NCBI RefSeq assembly: GCF_049943955.1
Contig: NZ_JBNFTW010000008.1
Coordinates: 1-64,000, forward strand
Origin: Desulfosporosinus sp049943955
Lineage (GTDB): Bacteria; Bacillota; Desulfitobacteriia; Desulfitobacteriales; Desulfitobacteriaceae
DNA length: 64,000 bases
Direction of reading: 5' to 3'
Shown here piece by piece: positions 16,411 to 24,873 of this stretch. The translations under genes and the position numbers were made by a program. The notes beneath the pieces were generated by a model. It did not search any database. It saw only the letters and a list, made by a program, of their open reading frames with translations, and was not told the origin of the DNA. How positions within the stretch are numbered: position 1 is the stretch's first letter; every line of letters begins with the position of its first letter.

Positions 16411-17541
16411 TTATGCCCCTCGCCTGTCACGCGTGTCACGCAGGTTAACCCAGTCGCAGAATACGGGTTGGTACCCTTTTGACCGCAGCATGGCTACGAC
16501 CTCTTCAACTGAACGTTCATCCGACACTTCAAATTGAGCGCTTCCTGTTTCCGTTGACTCCGCATAACCGCCCACAGAAGTTAGAGAACCTGCCGAGAGC
16601 TTTGTAATACCTAAGGGCAATAAAGCATCGCGCATGGGGGCGCTTTCTCTTGTTGAAAGAGTAATCCCCCCTCGCGGCATAAATAAGCGATAAGCCAGAA
16701 GAATTTGGACAAGTTCAGCATCAGTAATGGGATATTGCGGTTTATAGGAACCGGCATGCGGACGCATCCGTGGTGCAGATACGGCAATTTCCACGTCAGG
16801 ATAGGTTTTTTGTAAGTAACTCGCATGCAATCCCGTAAAGAACGCTTCTTTTCTCCATTCCCCTAAACCTAAAAGCGCCCCAATGGTTACACCGCTGAAC
16901 CCTGCTTCGCAGGCTCGTTCAGGCGCTTCCAGGCGGTAACGGTGAATACGTTTGGGTCCAGCCAAATGTACTGAGGCATACATATCTTCATCATAAACTT
17001 CTTGATAAATCGTTAAGGTGTCAATTCCAGCCGCGTAAAGCTCCCGGTACTCTTGGGTTTCAAGAGGATAAACTTCAATTCCTAAGGACGCAAAATATGG
17101 TCTGAGAACTCTTGTGCAATCGGCGATATACTCCGGGCTGCTCGCCTGACGAGATTCTCCCGTTAATAAGAGCAAATGCTGAAGTCCCTTCTCCGCTATA
17201 GCTTTTCCTTCCACCTCAACTTCGGCCAAACTTAACTTCCGTCGCAGGATTTTGTTCTTAATATTGTAACTGCAGTACACACATTGGTTGGAACAAAAGT
17301 TTGCTAAATACAAAGGTGTAAAAAGGAGTATGGATTTGCCGAAATTTTGCAGAGTTAGTCGATGAGCTTTTTGAGCCATGGGTTCTAAATAAAGTTTCGC
17401 CGCTGGGGACAGAAGAGCTAAAAAATCCATGAAATCCAGATGTTCGTGACCGAGGGCTCTTTCCACATCGCCCTGAGAAACTTGTTCAAAGGAATAATGT
17501 GTCAAATCTTTTTGCCAGGACTTAAATTCATCGAAGAACAT
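16411..17541 (-). CDS. thiH: 2-iminoacetate synthase (radical SAM)
   Basis: Oxygen-sensitive radical SAM enzyme cleaving tyrosine to dehydroglycine for thiazole formation. It fits an anaerobe, where ThiH replaces ThiO. The 376-residue protein shows the cluster motif with Cys83, Cys87 and Cys90 (CSNQCVYC). LLLTGESR and the C-terminal biotin/thiamine-synthesis-associated domain (STRESAPMRDALLPLG) follow. It lies 2 bp from thiG and 3 bp from thiF. Confidence 0.95.
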   Translation of the reverse strand: MFFDEFKSWQKDLTHYSFEQVSQGDVERALGHEHLDFMDFLALLSPAAKLYLEPMAQKAHRLTLQNFGKSILLFTPLYLANFCSNQCVYCSYNIKNKILRRKLSLAEVEVEGKAIAEKGLQHLLLLTGESRQASSPEYIADCTRVLRPYFASLGIEVYPLETQEYRELYAAGIDTLTIYQEVYDEDMYASVHLAGPKRIHRYRLEAPERACEAGFSGVTIGALLGLGEWRKEAFFTGLHASYLQKTYPDVEIAVSAPRMRPHAGSYKPQYPITDAELVQILLAYRLFMPRGGITLSTRESAPMRDALLPLGITKLSAGSLTSVGGYAESTETGSAQFEVSDERSVEEVVAMLRSKGYQPVFCDWVNLRDTRDRRGA

Positions 17542-17543
17542 AA

Positions 17544-18341
17544 CTACTCCTCCCTTAAAAAGCCTGTCAAAGGAGAGGAAGCTTCTGCTTGGCTGCGCTG
17601 GGCGCTCAGCCCTGCAAGATAAGCCCTTCTGCCGGCTTCCACGGCTAAACGGAAGGCATGAGCCATTTCCAGCGGCTGATCAGCAGTAGCTATGGCCGTG
17701 TTGACAAGGACTGCTGCAGCTCCCATTTCAAGGGCTTCTGCCGCTTGAGAAGGACGCCCTATTCCTGCATCTACAATGATGGGCAGGGATATTTCTTCAA
17801 TCAAAATGCGAATAAGTTCTCGGGTTTGCAATCCCCGATTGCTTCCTATTGGTGCTCCTAAAGGCATGACTGCAGCGGCTCCCACGCTCTCCAACCTCCT
17901 GGCTGTTCCCAAATCAGGGCTCATGTAGGGAAGTACCACAAATCCTTCCTTCACCAACTGTTCGGCAGCAATGAGGGTTTCCGGATTGTCGGGCAAAAGA
18001 TACCGTTGATCCTGAATAACCTCGATCTTAATCCAATTTCCACATCCGGCAGCTTTCGCCAACCGGGCTATTCGAATTGCCTCCTCCGCCGTACGAGCTC
18101 CGGAGGTATTAGGCAGCAATGTAATACCCTTAGGTATGTAATTAAGAATATTTTCTTGAGGGTTTTTCCAGTCTAAACGGCGCAAAGCCATGGTAACAAC
18201 TTGTGTCCCGGAAGCTTCAATGATTTGCGGAACTAACTCATGGGATGAAAATTTACCTGTACCTGTAAACAAACGGCTTCTGAGTTTTTGGCCTCCGATC
18301 TCGAAGGGATCATTAAGCGGTTCACAATTTACTTGCTGCAT
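17544..18341 (-). CDS. thiG: Thiazole synthase
   Basis: Builds the thiazole phosphate ring from DXP, dehydroglycine and ThiS thiocarboxylate. The 265-residue TIM barrel has FTGTGKF, the Schiff-base Lys105 in WIKIEV, MPLGAPIGSNRGL and GIGRPSQAAEALEMGAAAVL-type phosphate loops. It is preceded by thiS after 110 bp and followed by thiH. Confidence 0.96.
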   Translation of the reverse strand: MQQVNCEPLNDPFEIGGQKLRSRLFTGTGKFSSHELVPQIIEASGTQVVTMALRRLDWKNPQENILNYIPKGITLLPNTSGARTAEEAIRIARLAKAAGCGNWIKIEVIQDQRYLLPDNPETLIAAEQLVKEGFVVLPYMSPDLGTARRLESVGAAAVMPLGAPIGSNRGLQTRELIRILIEEISLPIIVDAGIGRPSQAAEALEMGAAAVLVNTAIATADQPLEMAHAFRLAVEAGRRAYLAGLSAQRSQAEASSPLTGFLREE

Positions 18342-18451
18342 AGTCTGTCAATCTCCTTTCTCTTCTAACCCTTTCTTTTAACTTTTGTTTAACTTATCTT
18401 TTAACTTCGCTATTGGCTTTCCTTTAGACGTTTTAACTCGATCGGGACAAA

Positions 18452-18652
18452 TCAGCCTCCGCCAACAAATTTCAAAATCTCTAATTGATCTCCCTGTTTC
18501 AATTCAACACTCACCCAATGTTCTTCAGGAATAATCTCCCCGTTATATTCAATTATCACAGTATTATGGGGAATGTTTTGTCCTTCTACCCATCGTTGCA
18601 GACTAATAGTGTCCCTTAATTCTGCCTTTTCACCATTAATCATTATGTTCAC
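18452..18652 (-). CDS. thiS: Sulfur carrier protein ThiS
   Basis: A 66-residue beta-grasp protein ending FVGGG. The terminal Gly-Gly is adenylated by ThiF and then thiocarboxylated. It begins MNIMINGEKAEL, with GGAGG upstream, and is the first of the classic thi genes. It starts 122 bp after the SDR gene, with no separate riboswitch or clear terminator between, so it probably shares the TPP-controlled transcript. Confidence 0.93.
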   Translation of the reverse strand: MNIMINGEKAELRDTISLQRWVEGQNIPHNTVIIEYNGEIIPEEHWVSVELKQGDQLEILKFVGGG

Positions 18653-18774
18653 AGGCTATCCTCCTTTTGAGGCCAATAAATTAGGTTAAGCTGCCTCTAA
18701 ATAGTTCCTCTGTTGAACAATCGGTTACGACAAATTACCAATTTTTTGCTTGACCCTGTCCATAAAGCATAGTG

Positions 18775-19536
18775 TTATTTCATGGTCAGCCCGCCATCGA
18801 CATAAAGTGTCTGCCCGGTAATAAAGGATGCTTCCTCTGAAGCAAGGAAAGCAACTGTTCCGGCAATATCCTCTGGCCTGGCCAGCCTGCCAAGGGGCGT
18901 AAGGCGGATGATTGATTCGCGGACATCCTCCTGTGTATCCCGGCTGGAATCTGTGGGATAAGTGAGACCAGGTGCGACACAGTTCACTGTGATGTTAAAA
19001 GGCCCTAATTCTTTGGCCAGACTATGGCTATATCCTAAGACAGCAGCTTTGCCAGTGGTGTAGTCATGATACGGGACTATAGGAAAATTGATCAAATTGG
19101 TCACCATATTGATCACGCGGCCGAAGTTTTGACGCTTCATCAGGGGCATAACTGCTTTGCAAGTATTAAATGTCCCTTTCAGGCTGCCATCAATCTGAGT
19201 CTGATAATCCTGCCATTCTAATTCCCAGGCTGTTTTGCGCAGTTTAGGGTTAAACGTGTAATGACATAAAGCATTGTTCACCAGCACATCAACTGTTCCA
19301 AAACTATCAACGATTTCTTCAACCATCCTTCTGACCGCTTCTTCTTGAGTAACATCCCCTTGAAGTGCAAAACCCTGCCCCCCAAGTGATTGAATATCCC
19401 CAACAACTTCCTCCGCCAATTGGGTGTTTCTCAAAAAATTTACAATGACGATTGCCTGAAGTGAAGCAAAGTGTTTGGCTATTGCTCCGCCAATTCCACG
19501 ACTGGCGCCTGTCACTAAGATCACCTTATCCTTCAA
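18775..19536 (-). CDS. Short-chain dehydrogenase/reductase (FabG-like)
   Basis: The 253-residue classical SDR has the NAD(P) site VTGASRGIGGAIA at residues 8-20, NNALC in place of NNAG, and the catalytic YTTGK motif. It ends ITGQTLYVDGGLTMK. Family members oxidise or reduce alcohol/carbonyl pairs. It is 15 bp downstream of the luxC-like gene and inside the TPP-riboswitch unit. I infer that it reduces the aldehyde made by the LuxC-like protein, or another carbonyl in thiamine-precursor metabolism. Confidence 0.9.
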   Translation of the reverse strand: MKDKVILVTGASRGIGGAIAKHFASLQAIVIVNFLRNTQLAEEVVGDIQSLGGQGFALQGDVTQEEAVRRMVEEIVDSFGTVDVLVNNALCHYTFNPKLRKTAWELEWQDYQTQIDGSLKGTFNTCKAVMPLMKRQNFGRVINMVTNLINFPIVPYHDYTTGKAAVLGYSHSLAKELGPFNITVNCVAPGLTYPTDSSRDTQEDVRESIIRLTPLGRLARPEDIAGTVAFLASEEASFITGQTLYVDGGLTMK

Positions 19537-19551
19537 AATAGGTCCTCCTCT

Positions 19552-20994
19552 TTACTCGACGTCTGGGTCGTATAATTCAGCAAGTTGTTCAGCGCTCCGC
19601 TCAATATCTACAAAGCGAACCAGATCTGCTAAATTAAAACGTGCATCATGATGCCATCCCGATACTCCCAAGGTCATCTGACCTATTGCTGTAATCCGGC
19701 TTACTCCTTCCTGAGCTAAGCAATGCGCAAGGACCTCAAGCCTCTCCGGAGCGACTGCTATTCCTGCACTCTGCAAATAAGAACGATAGGGCCGCAAGTG
19801 ACCAAAAGCCTCTTCAAGGCATTGACAGGCAAAAACGTGGATCGTTCGATTGAGAGGGGAGCCTTCAAACCCCGGCCGCCCATGATAGATAACCGTCCAC
19901 TCTGTTCCTGCCCTGCTTGCATAAACATCAATGTCGGGATTGCTGATTGCCACCGCTTCATAGCGATTGCGCAGAGAACGAATGGAATGGATTTCAGCAT
20001 CAACTAGCTTGGCCCGCGGACGGCGTTTCTCGTAACGGTCAAGTTCAGAAGCAAGAAACTGAGCAAATTGCTGTGGACTGATTACACCGCCTCTCTCCAC
20101 GAAAACCAACTGCGGGGATAGACAACTCTGCTGGTCATAGACCGAAACATCATTAGCCAGACGATGTACGGTATCCTGATAGCGGTCGGCTGTCAGAGCT
20201 TCCCGACCGATGGCGGCGAAACTAATCTTATGACCGTATCCAAGAACGGGAATCGGCTGTCGTACTTTGTACTTTATTTTTTCTACCGTTTTACTTGAGC
20301 CATAGATCACGACCGCATCTGCCCTCTCAAGGAGAACGTCTTCAAATTGAGCACTGCCACCTTTCCAGGGAAGCACGGCCAAACATTCAGCCAAGTTTTC
20401 GTCAACTTCGGCTAAGGATTGAGCAAACAAAACCGCCATTAAAGGTTCGGCGGAGGACGTTTTCCCGATCCCGGCAGATTTAAGAAGCAAACCCATGATC
20501 ATACTCCAAATGGGTAATCCCGGCACATTGCCGGAGAAAAAATGGAGGATAAGTTCCGGTCCATAGGCTCGAGTAAAGCCCCCAGATTTACGGGGACGGA
20601 AATTGTCTAACATCCCTGGGTTATCAAACTCCTCATCAAGAAATCGATATAAATCCTTTTTGCGAAATCCCCTCAGAAACCGTTTAAGTTCGAGACGAAC
20701 TATCTCTGCATCATAACCGGTAATCATGGGAAGCAAGGTTTCAGCTAGTTTGCGCAATGGGTATTGAGGATTTAACCATAAGTGAATAGTTTTATCAATA
20801 ATCTCAACAATACGCTCAGTTTTTAAATTTGCTAAATACTTGCCGCGGTTCAAACGCAGGCGAGTGCTGAGCTCCATAACCTGAGCGCTGGACAGATTCG
20901 GAAATTCCAGGATGTATTCGCCGAAGGTATGTTCCTCATAGCTTTCAATGCAAATCCCTTTAGGAACAAAGCAAGCCAAAATGTGTTGCCCCAA
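19552..20994 (-). CDS. LuxC-like acyl reductase (aldehyde dehydrogenase superfamily)
   Basis: LuxC reduces an activated acyl group (acyl-enzyme or acyl-CoA) to an aldehyde with NADPH. The 480-residue protein has the LuxC order: HFFSGNVPGLPIWSM near residue 151 and YGSSKTVEKIK near residue 231. The likely catalytic Cys291 lies in DQQSCLSPQ, matching the position of the LuxC active cysteine. It lies 18 bp after a LuxE-like gene and 15 bp before an SDR. No luxA, luxB or luxD is near, so luminescence is not implied. The control by a TPP riboswitch is unusual. Confidence 0.88.
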   Translation of the reverse strand: MGQHILACFVPKGICIESYEEHTFGEYILEFPNLSSAQVMELSTRLRLNRGKYLANLKTERIVEIIDKTIHLWLNPQYPLRKLAETLLPMITGYDAEIVRLELKRFLRGFRKKDLYRFLDEEFDNPGMLDNFRPRKSGGFTRAYGPELILHFFSGNVPGLPIWSMIMGLLLKSAGIGKTSSAEPLMAVLFAQSLAEVDENLAECLAVLPWKGGSAQFEDVLLERADAVVIYGSSKTVEKIKYKVRQPIPVLGYGHKISFAAIGREALTADRYQDTVHRLANDVSVYDQQSCLSPQLVFVERGGVISPQQFAQFLASELDRYEKRRPRAKLVDAEIHSIRSLRNRYEAVAISNPDIDVYASRAGTEWTVIYHGRPGFEGSPLNRTIHVFACQCLEEAFGHLRPYRSYLQSAGIAVAPERLEVLAHCLAQEGVSRITAIGQMTLGVSGWHHDARFNLADLVRFVDIERSAEQLAELYDPDVE

Positions 20995-21012
20995 TTTACT
21001 AACACCTCTTAG

Positions 21013-22143
21013 TTAACGACTAGTTTGCTCCGCCAGCATTTCATCAATCGCAATGGAGCACCCACGTGCTTCGGAACCTTTAGTTCGTCCCAATAAGACA
21101 AAACCATTCTCGGTTTGATACCCTAGGTCTTCGGTCAAGACAGCAACAGCAGAATTCCAGTTGGCTAAATCGTAATGTGCAAGCAATCCTGTTTCTCCAA
21201 AAGGAACAGGATTCAACGTATCAGGATTCAACACTTGAAGCCGTGTCCAGGCAGGTCCTATTTTTTCTAAACATACCCGTCCACCCTTAACCTTTGTCGC
21301 AATCGTACGATCATAAAGTTGAGAGCTCAACTCCGTCATTCCATACATATTGATGCAAAGTTCTCGTTCAATACTAAAATAGTCCTTAAACCAACTGTAT
21401 AATTCCTCTGTTGTAACCTCCCTGGCTTGCCCCTTTAATCCCCCTGTGTCAAAAATCCTGCTGTTATTCGGAAGATTAAAGGCTAATCCCTCCGCCCGGC
21501 AATAATCCAAAAAGTGTACATAGGCAAAAGTAGCACCCATCAGAAGCACTGGTTCACCTTTAGCTTCACTTTTACGTAAAGCGGATACTAAGCCTGCCAT
21601 ATCAAACCCAGCCTCTTTACTGAAGAAAAAAGCACTGTCCCGAGTTCCATAATGCTTGACGGCCAGGGATAAATACCTGGATAGCGAGGAATTTTCATTG
21701 ACATCTTCTGCCGGCGACAGAACATAAATCGTCATTTGGTCCCGATCAGGGAGGACATAGTGTTTAAAGGGAGGCACCATGGATGCATCCCAAACTTCAA
21801 GAGTCGGATGATAATGACGTCCGCGCTTTTCTTTGTTGGTACTGCCGCTGGTCATAAAAACTGCTTCTGCCTCCTCAATAGGCTCGCAGGCTAGAACTGT
21901 TTCTTTGAACATCTGAAAGGGTATCGGGGGGATATCTTCCCACCGTTTAACGGTTAACGGAGATTTGTGACGACGCTGACAGTAACGTTTATAGTGGGGA
22001 TTCCCTTCATATTGAAATTTAAAGATGTTCAAGGCAAGATCATTAAATTCAGGATCAAGTTCAGCCTCGAGGCTGTGGCAATCTGAGTAAGCATGAATAA
22101 ACCCTAAAATTTCCTTTACTAATTCTTCTGACCAACCTTTCAT
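21013..22143 (-). CDS. LuxE-like acyl-protein synthetase
   Basis: LuxE activates a carboxylate with ATP and carries the acyl group on a cysteine before handing it to LuxC. The 376-residue protein shows the adenylate-forming loop FMTSGSTNKEKRGRHY near residue 103 and NMYGMTELSSQLYD near residue 263. A C-terminal Cys362 lies in ARGCSIAIDEML, at the place of the LuxE acyl-cysteine. It starts directly at the end of the permease gene (1 bp gap) and is 18 bp from luxC. Substrate unknown; fatty acid is the classical one, but the thiamine context suggests another carboxylate. Confidence 0.87.
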   Translation of the reverse strand: MKGWSEELVKEILGFIHAYSDCHSLEAELDPEFNDLALNIFKFQYEGNPHYKRYCQRRHKSPLTVKRWEDIPPIPFQMFKETVLACEPIEEAEAVFMTSGSTNKEKRGRHYHPTLEVWDASMVPPFKHYVLPDRDQMTIYVLSPAEDVNENSSLSRYLSLAVKHYGTRDSAFFFSKEAGFDMAGLVSALRKSEAKGEPVLLMGATFAYVHFLDYCRAEGLAFNLPNNSRIFDTGGLKGQAREVTTEELYSWFKDYFSIERELCINMYGMTELSSQLYDRTIATKVKGGRVCLEKIGPAWTRLQVLNPDTLNPVPFGETGLLAHYDLANWNSAVAVLTEDLGYQTENGFVLLGRTKGSEARGCSIAIDEMLAEQTSR

Positions 22144-23529
22144 TCATAAGTTCTCCTTTCGTCCTCTTTTCCTCAGCCAACCAGGAATCATAACTAAGAT
22201 AATTTGTAAGATGATGGCCGTTGAAGCCCCGATCATAATTCCATTGGATAAAAAATCTCCCAGATGACCGGTCATTCCTTTTACTGCACCAGGTAAGGAT
22301 ACAGAAAGCAGTATTGAAAATCCCGCTATCATATAATTGGCCTCTGTTTTCTCCATGGTATTAAGGGTGGAAAGGCCGGTATAAATTAACGAAACAGCAG
22401 CCGGCAAAAAGATCCCACCCACAACTGCATCGGGAGTTACGGCCAGTAACGCCCCTGCTTTCGGTATAAAGCCAAGTACCAGAAAAATGGCCCCGGCTGT
22501 CATAACCGTAAAGCGCGAGCCCACACCCGTCAGACGAAGGAGCCCGACATTCTGGGCATACGCTGTGGTCGGAAAACCGCCTATGAGAGTAGAAATCATA
22601 GACCCTGCAGCCTCTCCGGCAAAACCATTGCGGATGCGTTGGGCGTCTAAGCTGATGTCGGCCATTTCCGAGGCCGCATGATAGACTCCCAGTGCTTCAA
22701 TTACTGCTACGATATAACCAATGAAGAAGGTGACAAAGGCCGTCCCATTAAGTGTTAAAGCACCATAAGGAAGTAATCTTGGAAATCCGAACCAGGCCTT
22801 CTCTGCCATGGCCGAAAAATGAATTTGCCCTAAGGCGGCTGCGATGATATCCCCAATTACAAGGGCAATCAAAAAAGCGTAGGTCCGAAAGTACCCTTTG
22901 CCAAAAAGCGACAGAATTATGACAACAAGAGCCGTCGGAATTGAAATTGCCAGAATCTGCGGGGCAAGGAAGGTAGACATTCCTTGCGAACCTCCTAAAA
23001 ATTCATAGAGAGTAAATCCCGAGAGGGCGATTCCCACGGCAATGATCACTGACCCGGTAACGGCTTTAGTAAATAAGGAGCGCAGACGCTCAAGTACCCC
23101 AGTGACAGCCAGCAGAAAAACAATGGCCGCACTTAACATAATACTTCCCCCGGCAGCTGGAAGACTGTTGGCCTTACCCGCATTAATCATCAGAGTATCA
23201 AAAGCCGCCGATGGACCTTGGACAATCGGCAAACGGGCAAGCCTAGTGGCCTGAGTGAGCGTCACCAGCCCGGCGGCAATAAAAATTGCATTTACCATAT
23301 TAGCGGCTAGAGCAACTGGAAGACCGATCATAGCGGCAACAAAGATGGGGTCAAGCCAAACATTAGAGACAAAAACATGCTGCAGCCCATATAAGACGTT
23401 ACGCAAGGGAGGTAATCTTTCCTCAACACCAATCGTCAAAACAGGTATAGATCGTTTATCCTCAGATTCATGATTTTCCACCGGAAACTCTCCTCCATTT
23501 ACTAAGATCAAAATTCTTTTCTTGGACAA
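22144..23529 (-). CDS. NCS2-family nucleobase-type permease
   Basis: A 461-residue polytopic membrane protein with about 12-14 hydrophobic segments and xanthine/uracil permease motifs. These are QGPSAAFDTL near residue 104, GFPTTAYAQNVGLLRLTGVGSR near residue 315, and GGIFLPAAVSLIYTGL. Family members are proton or sodium symporters for purines and pyrimidines. As first gene behind a TPP riboswitch it more likely carries a thiamine precursor such as a pyrimidine or a carboxylated derivative; this is inference. The start may lie downstream of the listed ATG, as the first 30 residues are hydrophilic. Confidence 0.9.
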   Translation of the reverse strand: MSKKRILILVNGGEFPVENHESEDKRSIPVLTIGVEERLPPLRNVLYGLQHVFVSNVWLDPIFVAAMIGLPVALAANMVNAIFIAAGLVTLTQATRLARLPIVQGPSAAFDTLMINAGKANSLPAAGGSIMLSAAIVFLLAVTGVLERLRSLFTKAVTGSVIIAVGIALSGFTLYEFLGGSQGMSTFLAPQILAISIPTALVVIILSLFGKGYFRTYAFLIALVIGDIIAAALGQIHFSAMAEKAWFGFPRLLPYGALTLNGTAFVTFFIGYIVAVIEALGVYHAASEMADISLDAQRIRNGFAGEAAGSMISTLIGGFPTTAYAQNVGLLRLTGVGSRFTVMTAGAIFLVLGFIPKAGALLAVTPDAVVGGIFLPAAVSLIYTGLSTLNTMEKTEANYMIAGFSILLSVSLPGAVKGMTGHLGDFLSNGIMIGASTAIILQIILVMIPGWLRKRGRKENL

Positions 23530-23565
23530 CTATCGGCCAGATAAATTTCTATGGGAAAATAAAAA

Positions 23566-23592
23566 ACCGCCCATTAGGAAATGAGCGGTTTA
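23566..23592 (-). terminator. TPP riboswitch-controlled terminator
   Basis: Arms AACCGCTCAT and ATGGGCGGTT on the minus strand are followed by six T residues. It sits between the aptamer and the permease start, as expected for transcriptional attenuation. Confidence 0.85.
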
Positions 23593-23610
23593 CATACCAT
23601 TAATCATTCA

Positions 23611-23707
23611 ATCATCACTTCCCTCCGCTGGCATTACCCAGATCAGGTTCAAAGGTCGGCAGTGGTATCAACTGCCCTCTCAGCTTACTTCCTTAAGCTC
23701 CCTCTTT
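23611..23707 (-). promoter_or_regulatory. TPP (THI-box) riboswitch
   Basis: The minus strand contains the conserved elements in order: GGGAGC, GCTGAGAGGG, GACCTTTGAACCTGATCTGGGTAATGCC-type core (split here at 23668-23630) and CAGCGGAGGGAAG. These are the pyrimidine- and pyrophosphate-binding helices of the TPP aptamer. High thiamine pyrophosphate should stop transcription of the whole downstream permease-luxE-luxC-SDR-thiSGHFE unit. Confidence 0.96.
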
Positions 23708-23910
23708 GAAATTGTATTAATTCTGTAATGAAGATATCACTTTTTAGCGTAATGTTCAAGATTATACAGAAGACAAAATTAACATGATTAGCCGTTAAAT
23801 ACTCTCACAGCTAAATTCCAGTGCTATAATTATATTGCGCAAAGATCACTTGCTAAGCTAAGATTATTTCATAACTTAATCTCAGATGTTTCATATGAAA
23901 GGAAAAGATC

Positions 23911-24873
23911 ATGAATACTATGCCTGATACTATGCCCTATTCAACCCCCGAAAAGCCAGGGAAACTAAAAGTTTTATGGAAAATAACTCGACCTCACACT
24001 TTAACTGCATCCTTTATTCCCGTATTTATCGGTACATCCTTATCCCTAGGTTATACCGCTTGGCATAAACTCGTTTTTGGGACCATGCTCATGAGCTGTC
24101 TGCTCATCCAAATAGCTACAAACTTGTTTAACGAATATTATGATTTTAAACGCGGCCTGGATACGATAGATTCTATTGGCATTGGCGGAGCAATTGTCCG
24201 GGAAGGATTCCGGCCCAAAACTGTGCTGCGGCTCGCCTTGGGATGCTACGGTGTTTCCATATTATTTGGCATTTACATTTGTGCTCACAGCAGTTGGTGG
24301 TTAGCCTTAATCGGGCTTGTTGGAATGCTGATTGGCTATTTATATACCGGCGGGCCGTTGCCCATAGCCTATACTCCCCTAGGCGAAATTTTTGCCGGCT
24401 TACTAATGGGAACTTTTTTTATTCTTATATCATTCTTCGTCCAAACAGGATATATCAACGAGAAAAGTATCCTCGTTTCCATACCTACCGGTATTTTAGT
24501 CGGTGCTATTAATATGGCCAACAATATACGCGATCTTGATGGGGATAAGGCTTCGGGCCGAAAGACAATAGCTATTTTAATTGGACATGAACATGCCGTT
24601 TTCGTACTCGGAGCTATGTTCGCTGCAGCTTATCTTTGGATCATAGGATTAGTTATTAGAGGGTCGGTCACCCCCTTGCTTCTGATTGTCTTATTAAGCA
24701 TTCCCAAAGCCATACAAGCAAAAAAAGGGTTTATCGGCAAAAATCAGCCCTCTCAAATGATGCCTGCAGTTCGCGATACAGCTCAAACCAATACAATGTT
24801 TGGACTTTTGTTATGTATAGGATTATACATTACGCAAATTTCGGCTATATTAACTAGCCATTTTGGGCACTAA
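23911..24873 (+). CDS. menA: 1,4-dihydroxy-2-naphthoate polyprenyltransferase
   Basis: Attaches the isoprenoid tail to DHNA in menaquinone synthesis. The 320-residue UbiA-family membrane protein has about nine hydrophobic segments. It shows both Asp-rich motifs: NLFNEYYDFKRGLD near residue 70 and NNIRDLDGDKASGRKT near residue 197. AAAGGAAA precedes the ATG. It converges with the histidine kinase gene, overlapping by 24 bp at the 3' ends. The presence of menaquinone fits an anaerobically respiring organism. Confidence 0.93.
   Translation: MNTMPDTMPYSTPEKPGKLKVLWKITRPHTLTASFIPVFIGTSLSLGYTAWHKLVFGTMLMSCLLIQIATNLFNEYYDFKRGLDTIDSIGIGGAIVREGFRPKTVLRLALGCYGVSILFGIYICAHSSWWLALIGLVGMLIGYLYTGGPLPIAYTPLGEIFAGLLMGTFFILISFFVQTGYINEKSILVSIPTGILVGAINMANNIRDLDGDKASGRKTIAILIGHEHAVFVLGAMFAAAYLWIIGLVIRGSVTPLLLIVLLSIPKAIQAKKGFIGKNQPSQMMPAVRDTAQTNTMFGLLLCIGLYITQISAILTSHFGH

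Noticed and set aside
19552..22143. A bioluminescence (lux) operon
   Set aside because: Only LuxC- and LuxE-like genes occur; luciferase subunits and LuxD are absent, and the unit is under a TPP riboswitch with thi genes.
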